Positions 38,147 through 45,654 of a stretch of 45,654 nucleotides of DNA are shown here, piece by piece. Position numbers and translations under genes: made by a program. Every line of letters starts with the position of its first letter. The first letter of the stretch is position 1. Origin of the DNA: a bacterium (lineage in GTDB: Bacteria > Patescibacteriota > Microgenomatia > JAUYPR01); the NCBI GenBank assembly GCA_030695785.1, contig JAUYPR010000055.1, positions 1-45,654 on the forward strand, read 5' to 3'. The notes beneath the pieces are model-generated. The model saw only the letters and a program-made list of their open reading frames with translations. It had not been told where the DNA came from and ran no database searches.

Positions 38147-41100
38147 ATGGCAGTTCCAGAAGGTCTACCAAACGGCAATGGCCCTGAGAATGAACCAATC
38201 TCTCCTCCCAAACCCGAGGCGGGTGGCGAACAGCAGTCATCATCTAAACGAAAAGCTCTTCAAGCAGAAACGTCCGATCAGAATCAAAAAACTAAATCGA
38301 CTAGCCCTGAAATAACTCCCCGACCAACGAAACAATCGAAAGAGAAAAAACCGCATGAAGAAGAATTAAAAAAAGGATTACTCGAAAAACTCCTTCAGCT
38401 CTTCAATATTAAATTGCCTGCTAGTAAAACTGGAATGGCGATTGGTGATTTTCAAGAGGCTCTCACATCAAAATTTGAAGCCAAGGGCATTAAACCTGGA
38501 ACAAAAACCTACGCCGAAGCCTTCATTGATGCGGGGAGGAAAATTCGTTCTCTTGAGAGAAACTCTGAGATTTCACAACAAGAAGCAAATTCAATAAATC
38601 ATGCGCTTGCAAGAGAAGCGTATGAGACTTTTCTTACATTAAGAGAAAGCGGAGGTGTTTCGGTATCAGAAATCGATGATTTAGAAGCTCAACTTGGATT
38701 AATCGAGAAGCCATTGGCGGGTGCTAGTCAACCGCCAACTGACCGTCTCAAACAACCCACGCCTGTAGATTTTGCGACTGATTATATACCTACAAATCTT
38801 GCAGGAAACAGTGACCTTATAGTATTAGCGGATAAGCTTCGTAATATACCTGCAACGGATCTCAGCCCGGGTAGAGTAGTTCTCCTCTATCAGGAGCTAA
38901 AAAATATTATAGACCAGTTGCCAACAAAGTTCAATCCTTCCACGCAATCGAAGGAATATTACGAAAATACCAAAGCAGCCTTTGACTTTCTTGCTAGTCT
39001 CAAGCTACTTACTGAAACACAGGCGGTCAGATATCTTCATTTATCACCCAACCACAAACTCGCATCATACGATAAGGAACTTATTCACAACCTTATCCCC
39101 GAGCTCACCCGCATGGTGGATCAAATTGAAGCCGGTATCCAGGGGCGACAATCACCTTACGGATTATCTGAATTTGAACAGAGAATTATTATTAATGGTC
39201 AAGGTCGTCTTGATGGAGAGCAGATGACAAGGGCAGAGCTATTCGCAAGGTTTTTCGGGGTTGCTAATGTGCTACCCGGTATGGATTTTCGATCTACTCT
39301 TTCCTATGAAGATACGGTTCGTATAAACTCATTTATTGCAACTTTACGATTCGCCACCAAAGATAGTTTTGCTATTGAGGGTCTCTCGAATTCAAATTAC
39401 AAAATGCTCATGGAATACTACGCGACAGAGTATCAGATCCGCGAACTCTTCCACAATGCAAACTATTTAACAAGAGCAAACGGAAAGCCCGAGGATCTTG
39501 CGAAATATCTTAATCCATTCCGTGGTGAATTCCTTGATTTCATTTTGAATAAGAAGCGAGAACAGTTTGTTGGAGTGAGCGATGTGATCAAAATGTTTGA
39601 AACCTCAATGCAAGAGATTTTACATCAAAATGCAGGGAGTTCACCAATGTACACAGAAATGGTGACTGATTACGACGAAGGGAGAGAATCCATCCTCGAA
39701 CATCGTGTCCGAAAAAAACTAGATCAACATCTAAAAATGCGCCTCATTCATGATGCTGACGGACGACCCGTACTTGAACTACCAGATTGGCAAAAAGAAC
39801 AAATTATTGGATTTGCACGCGGTTTTCATATTGTTACACTCCGTTTCGTCGAAATTGTCGCTGAAAACAGACTTCCTGCGGGACGGTTGAGACTCTTAGG
39901 AAGTCTTTATGGACATGAAATTGCACGTATCCTAGACCCGCTTGAACAGTTTATTGAGAAATACCAGGTTGCGAAAAAAGGTCCAGCGGCGATTCTTTCC
40001 TATGACATAAAGCAAAAACATGATAGCTTCTTTGGTTTTTTCCCAACATGGAATCCAAATAAGTTACTCGCAGATTTGGATAAAGTTGCGCCGGGAGATT
40101 CCCAACGAATCATGGATCTCTTGAACTTTATGCGTATCGGCGGTCCGTTTATGTCTGCCTGGAGAGCACATAATATCTCCGAACATATTCCAGATCACCT
40201 CCGAGGTGTTGGCCTGCGCCTCGGACTTTTGAGTCATGATGTATGGAATGAGATGGAAAAAAGCCATCAGAAGAACGAACAGCAACAAAAGATGTCGGAC
40301 AACGAGTGGCACAACGAGTGGGAGAGATTGAAAAAAGATAAAGGACTTGAACACATTCACGATGAGCGTGTCGCACAGCGGAAACGTGATATCTGGAGAG
40401 ATGCAAGTCGCTACCTTCCAAGAAGGGTTGCTTGGACTGATACAGACCCGAATTTTCGTCTCGAGACAATTGCGAAAACGCTCGGACTTTGGCAAGAAGT
40501 TAAAAACAATCGAAATCTATGGCAAGGAAATGACCAGCTAAGACAACACGAAGTTGAAGAATTCCTTCGACAACAAAGTATTATCAACTCGAGTCTGGGG
40601 GGAATAGAGGATAATAATTTACTTCAACAGTTAGAGAATGATCTAGAGATTGTTCAAGAGAAACTTATTCAAGGCTGGGATCACACCGGAAACCGCAAAA
40701 ATGATCAATATAAAGATATTTTTGATCTCCTCGCAAAGGAACCAAATTTTCTTGATGGTGATAAGGCGCGCTGTCAACGAGTACTGGAATTTGCACTAAG
40801 AGTTCGGACACGGTTTGATATTAATACCATCGATAAAAAACTCCAAAAGCTCAATCCCATCCTTATTGGTGCAGATATCTCTCAATCGTTTCTAGAGCAG
40901 GTTCGTGAAGAAATCAAGCAGGATCAGAATGCCGCGAGAAACAAGTATGGAAATAATCCGTTTTTTCAAGAAATTGCTAACATGGACGATGAAGCCGCAA
41001 AAAAGTGTCTTGAAGATGCGACGAAGCATCTGATTGACTTTGCAAAGCAAGAGCGTTCTTCCATCCTTGGTTTTGAAGACATGCCGTTTGATCAATTCCG

Positions 41101-41662
41101 ATTTATTGAAGCCGGAGGGAGTGGATTTATTGCCCGACGTATGAATGATTTCATGCATGCAGCACAAGCTGTCGTGGAATTAGTTAACCTCTTAAATGAT
41201 TTGCCCACATATCATGACGAAAGGCAAATCCTCGGCCAGCTCTATAAAATTAAATCGGGTGTTGAGGGTTACGACTCGACACATGCAGAGAAAGTTATGA
41301 AACAACTTATTACAGGTATCTCCAAGTATTATGCACGAGGAGGATGGTCAGCCGCCCCAGAACCAATTGGTTTTGTTGTCCGACTGTTCGGACGCTCGTC
41401 TGCGGCGCAAAGAAGACAAGGTCCAGAGGCGTTCAATTGGGATGAAACGGGAACTCGAAATTTCCTTACCGCCGCATGGAATATGCATCTTTTAGATAAA
41501 AAAGGGTTCCAGGAACTTTCTCGAGATCTTCATGCTGATAAACGAGCATTATTTGAAAAATACTTTCGAATTTTTGGACCATTAGCTTTTGTCATCCTTC
41601 TTCCTCTGTTTTTTGAGGAGTACCAAAAATATAATCAAAAAGCAGAGGCTTCAGTAAGGTAG
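38147..41662 (+). CDS. Very large helical protein with C-terminal membrane helix
   Basis: This is an 1171-residue protein with no recognised domain. Residues 1-80 are disordered and Pro/Lys/Glu-rich. Residues 80-1130 are predominantly helical and charged, with no signal peptide, so this part is probably cytosolic. Near the C-terminus is one hydrophobic helix (FGPLAFVILLPLFF). No P-loop or other catalytic motif could be seen. Its place between pilin and VirB6-like genes suggests a scaffold, substrate or effector of the secretion system. It is more AT-rich than the flanking genes. Confidence 0.8.
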   Translation: MAVPEGLPNGNGPENEPISPPKPEAGGEQQSSSKRKALQAETSDQNQKTKSTSPEITPRPTKQSKEKKPHEEELKKGLLEKLLQLFNIKLPASKTGMAIGDFQEALTSKFEAKGIKPGTKTYAEAFIDAGRKIRSLERNSEISQQEANSINHALAREAYETFLTLRESGGVSVSEIDDLEAQLGLIEKPLAGASQPPTDRLKQPTPVDFATDYIPTNLAGNSDLIVLADKLRNIPATDLSPGRVVLLYQELKNIIDQLPTKFNPSTQSKEYYENTKAAFDFLASLKLLTETQAVRYLHLSPNHKLASYDKELIHNLIPELTRMVDQIEAGIQGRQSPYGLSEFEQRIIINGQGRLDGEQMTRAELFARFFGVANVLPGMDFRSTLSYEDTVRINSFIATLRFATKDSFAIEGLSNSNYKMLMEYYATEYQIRELFHNANYLTRANGKPEDLAKYLNPFRGEFLDFILNKKREQFVGVSDVIKMFETSMQEILHQNAGSSPMYTEMVTDYDEGRESILEHRVRKKLDQHLKMRLIHDADGRPVLELPDWQKEQIIGFARGFHIVTLRFVEIVAENRLPAGRLRLLGSLYGHEIARILDPLEQFIEKYQVAKKGPAAILSYDIKQKHDSFFGFFPTWNPNKLLADLDKVAPGDSQRIMDLLNFMRIGGPFMSAWRAHNISEHIPDHLRGVGLRLGLLSHDVWNEMEKSHQKNEQQQKMSDNEWHNEWERLKKDKGLEHIHDERVAQRKRDIWRDASRYLPRRVAWTDTDPNFRLETIAKTLGLWQEVKNNRNLWQGNDQLRQHEVEEFLRQQSIINSSLGGIEDNNLLQQLENDLEIVQEKLIQGWDHTGNRKNDQYKDIFDLLAKEPNFLDGDKARCQRVLEFALRVRTRFDINTIDKKLQKLNPILIGADISQSFLEQVREEIKQDQNAARNKYGNNPFFQEIANMDDEAAKKCLEDATKHLIDFAKQERSSILGFEDMPFDQFRFIEAGGSGFIARRMNDFMHAAQAVVELVNLLNDLPTYHDERQILGQLYKIKSGVEGYDSTHAEKVMKQLITGISKYYARGGWSAAPEPIGFVVRLFGRSSAAQRRQGPEAFNWDETGTRNFLTAAWNMHLLDKKGFQELSRDLHADKRALFEKYFRIFGPLAFVILLPLFFEEYQKYNQKAEASVR

Positions 41663-41680
41663 ATTGAGCTTTTATGTCAA

Positions 41681-43093
41681 TTAGGACTTTTGTTCCGGCG
41701 GTTGAGCTGTTGGAGCTGGTTGCGGTTTATTTCCACTGAAACGGTCCCTCAAATATCCAATTGGTCCTCGCTGTGCCATACCAAGGGCAACGCTCTGCGT
41801 CCATATTGAGAACGGGAATCTGACAGCGGTCGCCATTGGAGCAACGCCAGCCCCGACGCCTGCGCTAATCACCCCGCCATACTTAAACTCTGGGCTCTTG
41901 AAGGCGTCTTTCGTCATCTTCACCACTGCGGGGGTGAGGAACACAAAACCTAATCCAATCAAAGCCGCGACTTCATTTTGCCCATAGCCAGCGCCAATCA
42001 TAGGCGCCACCCACCCTTGTCCGGCATTCGTACCACCAGCCGAGAAGACGGCTTGATTCATAAATGCAGAACTCAAAATAAACATCCCCGCCGCAGTGGG
42101 AAATGCCGCCAGATTCCCGATCATATGCCGAAGCCACCCCCCAAACCCAAGGTTCCCGAGGTTTAAGGGCAACCCACCGAGCATAATCCAAAACGGCGCG
42201 AACACCACCCCAAGGATAATTTGGATGTACGCCATAAGCAACGTGAAGAACAACCTGAACATGACAAACACAAGACCAATGGCAATAACGAGCCACGCAA
42301 TAATGGAAAGCACGCTTCCCCCAAATCCTGCAAGGAATGGTGCCCCACCAAAAATTCCTGTTGCAATCGTATAAATTGCCTGTGCAGGCGCAGACGGCCC
42401 AATGCCGCTTCCCGCCCATAATGTAAACGGCGTTTCAGATTGAAAATCATTCCGGATATGCCCCGCAAAAGTCTCCATTCCAGGAATGCTCTGGAAGATA
42501 TTGAAGAAAAGGAACGACACCACATACATCACGTCAATCAAAAATCCAGCGATGGCAAACGAGAACGTGACCAGCAAAAGCGCAAGAATGATGCGTGGTA
42601 ATGAGTTTTGTATAGTTACCACGGTCCGCGGATCAATCCGGAACCGGAACATCACTAAAAATCCAACCGCGAGAAAGATCATCACGAAGAAAATGTAGGC
42701 AATATTCCGAAAGACCTTCCAAATATGGATGATCTGTTGCAATCCCTGAAAACCTGTGCCTTGCGCGTATGCGCTTGGCACCCCCATTCCATTCAACACA
42801 TCCGCCAAATAGGTTTGCGTTGAGGCGGCTGGATTTGTATACATGGCCGTCATTGCACCACCTAAACCCTGCACAGCCCCAAGTTCCCGCCCATCGGTTG
42901 TCCCAATTGCCATGGTTCCAGCTTTCAACATTAAATACTCTACGCTTGTTGATGACCAGTTCGCGAAATTCACACCATCTTTCGCGCGTTGGCTCTCATA
43001 ATCTTTAATCGGGTCAAAAACCTGCTGCGCACCTACCGGAAACGCGAGGGCGGAGAGGAGGAAGATGGTGATGAGGATGAAAAGTCGGCGCAT
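41681..43093 (-). CDS. VirB6/TrbL-like polytopic secretion protein
   Basis: This is a 470-residue protein. Signal peptide 1-22, then a domain of about 90 residues and at least seven hydrophobic helices between about 125 and 400, with a conserved-looking central stretch (IQNSLPRIILALLLVTFSFA; GVVFAPFWIMLGGLP). The Pro/Gln-rich tail is cytosolic. Topology and position beside PrgI, TraC and VirB4-like genes match VirB6/TrbL inner-membrane channel proteins. It is the only component transcribed from the minus strand, with its own promoter. Confidence 0.8.
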   Translation of the reverse strand: MRRLFILITIFLLSALAFPVGAQQVFDPIKDYESQRAKDGVNFANWSSTSVEYLMLKAGTMAIGTTDGRELGAVQGLGGAMTAMYTNPAASTQTYLADVLNGMGVPSAYAQGTGFQGLQQIIHIWKVFRNIAYIFFVMIFLAVGFLVMFRFRIDPRTVVTIQNSLPRIILALLLVTFSFAIAGFLIDVMYVVSFLFFNIFQSIPGMETFAGHIRNDFQSETPFTLWAGSGIGPSAPAQAIYTIATGIFGGAPFLAGFGGSVLSIIAWLVIAIGLVFVMFRLFFTLLMAYIQIILGVVFAPFWIMLGGLPLNLGNLGFGGWLRHMIGNLAAFPTAAGMFILSSAFMNQAVFSAGGTNAGQGWVAPMIGAGYGQNEVAALIGLGFVFLTPAVVKMTKDAFKSPEFKYGGVISAGVGAGVAPMATAVRFPFSIWTQSVALGMAQRGPIGYLRDRFSGNKPQPAPTAQPPEQKS

Positions 43094-43099
43094 AATTTG

Positions 43100-43128
43100 A
43101 TGATAGTGAAACCTGGGAGGAATGTCAA
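43100..43128 (-). promoter_or_regulatory. Promoter of the VirB6-like gene
   Basis: Minus strand TTGACA (43123-43128), 17-base spacer, TATCAT (43100-43105), six bases to ATG 43093. Confidence 0.75.
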
Positions 43129-43151
43129 ATGTTCACATTGGGGTTAGTAAC

Positions 43152-43160
43152 TGGTAACAT
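43152..43160 (+). promoter_or_regulatory. Extended -10 of the PrgI-like gene
   Basis: TGGTAACAT (-10 at 43155-43160), six bases before ATG 43167. Leaderless arrangement. Confidence 0.65.
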
Positions 43161-43166
43161 GGATCT

Positions 43167-44411
43167 ATGACCCAACATCCCATTCCGCGCGATATCGCAT
43201 CATTCAAGTTCAAACTCGTCGGCAATATGACAGTCAGCCAATTTGCCATGCTTTCTGGCTGGATCATTGTGGCCTATGCCCTCTATCTCACCCCGCTCCC
43301 CAACCCCATCAAGCTCCCCTTTGTGCTGCTCGCAACTTTTCTTGCATTCGCGTTCCCATTTCTCCCGATTGAAGAACGGCCGCTGCATCATTGGATCCTT
43401 GCATTTCTGAAAGCCGCGTTTTTTACTGAATTGCGCCGCGTGTGGAAAAAGGCGGCCGCTGCCGACGATTTGTTTGCACTGCCTCTAAACCGGCTTGCGC
43501 CGGTCATCGCAAAACAGACAATATCTCCACCTGTATCAACAGAAACACCTCCACCATCAACAGTCACAATGCAGGGAGTTCAAACAACGGTTCAAACCGC
43601 ACCCACGATACCGCCTTCTTTGACACCAACACCTTCTATGACGATTCCTCCGATTCCTCCGCAGCCACAACCGATATTCATACCGAGACCACAGACATCT
43701 CCTCCACCTATCCCAACTGATCGAACCCAAAAAACCGCGCAGGAAATTATCCAAGAGGCGTCACTCACCCACATGGTCAAGACCGGTGACGATCGAAGCG
43801 ATATACTCCACACACAAAACGCGCACCTTGAAAAAATCATCCAAAAACTCGAAACTGACCTCGGAGATGTACGCAATCAGCAACAGCAATCGTTTCAGCA
43901 AAAAACAGCGCTCACGGACACGGTCACGCTTCTCCAGCAGCAATTGGCTGGCGCGATTGGTCAGCGGGAACATTTGAATCGCCAGCTCTATAGTTTGCAG
44001 GAATCCCCCCGGCCTTTGGCTGGAACCGCCGCAACTTCGACTCCACAGCGCGTGGTCATTATGCAGCCGCAACCGTCCATGTCAATGCCAAAACCTGCAG
44101 TGCCATCCACAATGCCCGCCCAACCATCGGGTGTGCTCCCACAACTCACCACCATTCCGAACGCCATCAACGGCATTGTCCGCGGAAAACAAAGCGAGTT
44201 TTTATCCGACGTCATTGTCGTGATTAAAGATCAAGCAGGACTGCCGGCTCGTGCGTTAAAAACCAATCGCCTTGGGCAATTTGTTGTCTCGACGCCGCTC
44301 CCGAACGGCACCTACTTCGTCGAGCTTGAAAAAGAAGGCTATACCTTTGATACAATTGAAGTGCAAGTGACCGGAAGAGTCTTAGGGCCAATCACCATTC
44401 AAGTGCGGTGA
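43167..44411 (+). CDS. PrgI-family secretion protein with coiled coil and Ig-like C-terminal domain
   Basis: This is a 414-residue protein. The N-terminus (IPRDIASFKFKLVGNMTVSQ, two helices at about 24-68) is a PrgI domain, the VirB3-like inner-membrane part of Gram-positive-type secretion systems. It continues as a Pro/Thr linker, a coiled coil (about 210-270) and a final carboxypeptidase-regulatory-like beta domain (IVRGKQSEFLSDVIVVIKDQ; TYFVELEKEGYTFDTI). PrgI proteins are normally about 110 residues, so the extra modules are unusual. A partial dispersed repeat (GCCTTTGGCTGGAAC, 44012-44026) encodes PLAGT in the linker. Confidence 0.85.
   Translation: MTQHPIPRDIASFKFKLVGNMTVSQFAMLSGWIIVAYALYLTPLPNPIKLPFVLLATFLAFAFPFLPIEERPLHHWILAFLKAAFFTELRRVWKKAAAADDLFALPLNRLAPVIAKQTISPPVSTETPPPSTVTMQGVQTTVQTAPTIPPSLTPTPSMTIPPIPPQPQPIFIPRPQTSPPPIPTDRTQKTAQEIIQEASLTHMVKTGDDRSDILHTQNAHLEKIIQKLETDLGDVRNQQQQSFQQKTALTDTVTLLQQQLAGAIGQREHLNRQLYSLQESPRPLAGTAATSTPQRVVIMQPQPSMSMPKPAVPSTMPAQPSGVLPQLTTIPNAINGIVRGKQSEFLSDVIVVIKDQAGLPARALKTNRLGQFVVSTPLPNGTYFVELEKEGYTFDTIEVQVTGRVLGPITIQVR
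44012..44026 (+). repeat. Partial copy of the palindromic coding repeat
   Basis: GCCTTTGGCTGGAAC, identical to one end of the 1713-1744 copy and read in the same frame (PLAGT). Only half of the element is present. Confidence 0.5.
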
Positions 44412-44423
44412 GGATATTCCCTT

Positions 44424-45251
44424 ATGAGCACGCCTATTCGCGCCAGCACGCAAGAACATTTGGATATTGATGATGTCCGGGATCATCTCGTCCTCTTAAA
44501 AGACGGAGGTGCGGCCCTCGTTTTACAAACCACGGCCGTCAATTTTGGCTTGCTCTCGGAAACCGAGCAAGATGCCATGATGGTTGCCTTTGCAGCCACG
44601 TTAAATTCCCTCTCATTCCCGATCCAAATCGTCATCCGAAGTAAAAAATATGACATCACCACTTATATTGAGCGCCTGCGGCAAGCGGAACTCCGACAGC
44701 AAAACCCAAAATTCCGGAATCAAATGACACACTACCGCGCGTTTGTGGAATCCACCATCCAAGAAAACAATGTGCTGGACAAGCGATTTTATATCGTCAT
44801 TCCATTTTCGCCCATTGAGCTTGGCCTTGGATCAACCTTTGGGATCTTTAGCAGCCGCAAAATTCCGTATTCAAAAACATACATTCTGGAAAAAGCGAAG
44901 ACCGCACTATTCCCACGCCGCGATCATCTCCTGCGTCAACTCGGTCGCGTTGGGCTCAAAGGAACACAGTTGTCGACTGAACAACTCATTTCCTTGTATC
45001 ATGACATTTACAACCCAGACACGCCGCGCGGGCAACACGTGGGAACGCAAATTGATTCATTCACCGCACCGCTCGTCCAACGATCTGGTGCAGAACCACC
45101 TCCGCCGGTAAAAGAAGAGGTGCCGGTCGGTCAACCAATCATACAGCCGCAACCAACAAAACCCGCCATGCCGCCAACCCCAGACGCAATCCGCCATACC
45201 TTGACCCAGCTTGACTCTGCCATTCAGCGCCTGCGGGGAGGAAACATATGA
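44424..45251 (+). CDS. TraC-like component upstream of VirB4
   Basis: This is a 275-residue soluble protein. LVLLKDGGAALVLQTTAVNF, then ALTLNS-like FAATLNSLSFPIQIVIRSKK and ERLRQAELRQQNPKF with YIVIPFSPIE, match the small TraC-like domain protein found next to VirB4 in Patescibacteria secretion loci, where it resembles the N-terminal part of VirB4/TraC ATPases. C-terminal Pro-rich tail. ATGA overlap with the VirB4-like gene indicates co-translation. Confidence 0.83.
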   Translation: MSTPIRASTQEHLDIDDVRDHLVLLKDGGAALVLQTTAVNFGLLSETEQDAMMVAFAATLNSLSFPIQIVIRSKKYDITTYIERLRQAELRQQNPKFRNQMTHYRAFVESTIQENNVLDKRFYIVIPFSPIELGLGSTFGIFSSRKIPYSKTYILEKAKTALFPRRDHLLRQLGRVGLKGTQLSTEQLISLYHDIYNPDTPRGQHVGTQIDSFTAPLVQRSGAEPPPPVKEEVPVGQPIIQPQPTKPAMPPTPDAIRHTLTQLDSAIQRLRGGNI

Positions 45252-45654
45252 CGCAAACAACAATACTCACTCGCGGCATGTTTGCCGTGCAAGACATCAT
45301 CGCGCCACCGTCCATGGAGGTGGATTATGACCATGTCCAAATTGGCGAGACGTACTTCCGCACCTTGTTTGTGGCCGGCTACCCGCGGTTTGTGAATGCA
45401 AACTGGCTTGCTCCACTCATTAATTTCGACCACACGTTGGAAATTGCCATGTATATCTACCCCACAGAAGCAAGCGGGGTTTTGTCTGATCTTCGGCGCA
45501 AAATCGCGGAAATGGAAGCAACATTGTCAACCGACCTCCAGCGCGGGAAGGTGATTGACCCAACGGTGCAGACCACACTCGGTGATGCGCAAGCGCTGCA
45601 AGAACAACTCGCCAAAGGCGCGGAGCGCTTTTTCCAGTTCGCGCTATACGTGAC
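45248..45654 (+). CDS. VirB4/TraC-like ATPase, N-terminal part only
   Basis: 135 codons open to the right edge. The N-terminus (TQTTILTRGMFAVQDIIAPP, then YFRTLFVAGYPRFVNANWL and INFDHTLEIAMYIYP) is typical of VirB4-type secretion ATPases of this group, whose Walker motifs would lie beyond the window. It begins in an ATGA overlap and powers assembly or transport in type IV secretion. Confidence 0.85.
   Translation, partial: MTQTTILTRGMFAVQDIIAPPSMEVDYDHVQIGETYFRTLFVAGYPRFVNANWLAPLINFDHTLEIAMYIYPTEASGVLSDLRRKIAEMEATLSTDLQRGKVIDPTVQTTLGDAQALQEQLAKGAERFFQFALYV

Noticed and set aside
1..45654. CRISPR array, transposase, integrase or prophage genes
   Set aside because: No regular spacer-repeat array and no recognisable transposase or integrase was seen; the repeats present are short or inverted.
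1..45654. Alternative genetic code (UGA as Gly or Trp)
   Set aside because: TGA ends many genes in ATGA overlaps, and no conserved protein has in-frame TGA.

Overview
The window looks like chromosomal DNA of a Candidate Phyla Radiation (Patescibacteria) bacterium. The evidence is indirect but consistent: tandem DUF5667 secreted proteins, a DUF5657 micro-protein, PrgI/TraC/VirB4-type secretion genes with a run of small VirB2-like pilins, a SpoIID-type wall protein, a short RpoD, and an abundance of short proteins with no recognisable family. TGA is used as a stop throughout (many ATGA gene overlaps), so this is genetic code 11 and not a code-25 lineage.

Layout. 1-2887: a large secreted DUF5667 protein on the minus strand that runs off the left edge. 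2951-4830: a cupredoxin fused to an unrecognised His/Cys-rich domain, plus a small anchored protein. 4850-6931: two membrane genes and a PIN toxin-antitoxin pair. 6940-12619: a six-gene metal (probably copper) operon, in order an ArsR-YHS regulator, a DUF1573 protein, a Cys/His protein, a DUF5676 protein, a CcdA-like protein and a CopB-type ATPase. 12621-13772: a second copy of the His/Cys-rich domain. 13895-15522: small membrane genes and a Phd/RelE pair. 15549-19966 (minus): btuR/cobO, rpoD, dnaG, Nudix, brnA, brnT. 20036-21829: a membrane protein, an RRM RNA-binding protein, a candidate tiny RNA and a small Cys/His protein. 21961-27257: six tRNAs (four Ser, two Arg), a Nudix-VapBC operon, GIY-YIG, tmRNA, comF, an Asp/Glu racemase and smpB. 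27254-31606: envelope genes. 31696-32829: an ATPase. 32883-45654: a type IV secretion locus, interrupted by an RHH/PIN toxin-antitoxin module.

Two themes stand out. First, promoters are easy to read. Many genes have TTGACA-N17-TANNNT (or an extended TGN-TANNNT) with only 6-8 bases between the -10 box and ATG, which predicts leaderless mRNAs. Several toxin-antitoxin and regulator promoters contain palindromic operators. Second, the two paralogous proteins with HxxxH, CxHG, CxHxIGHG and CYDGxFME motifs bracket the copper operon. I do not recognise their family, and they are the best candidate here for an undescribed metal-handling system.

Other unusual structure includes in-frame palindromic repeats encoding PAADQPLA in unrelated proteins, a MITE-like element that supplies a start codon and signal peptide, a toxin-antitoxin module flanked by a 19-bp direct repeat, and a self-contained promoter-terminator pair predicting an RNA of about 43 nt. 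All functional calls come from reading motifs by eye; no database search was run.
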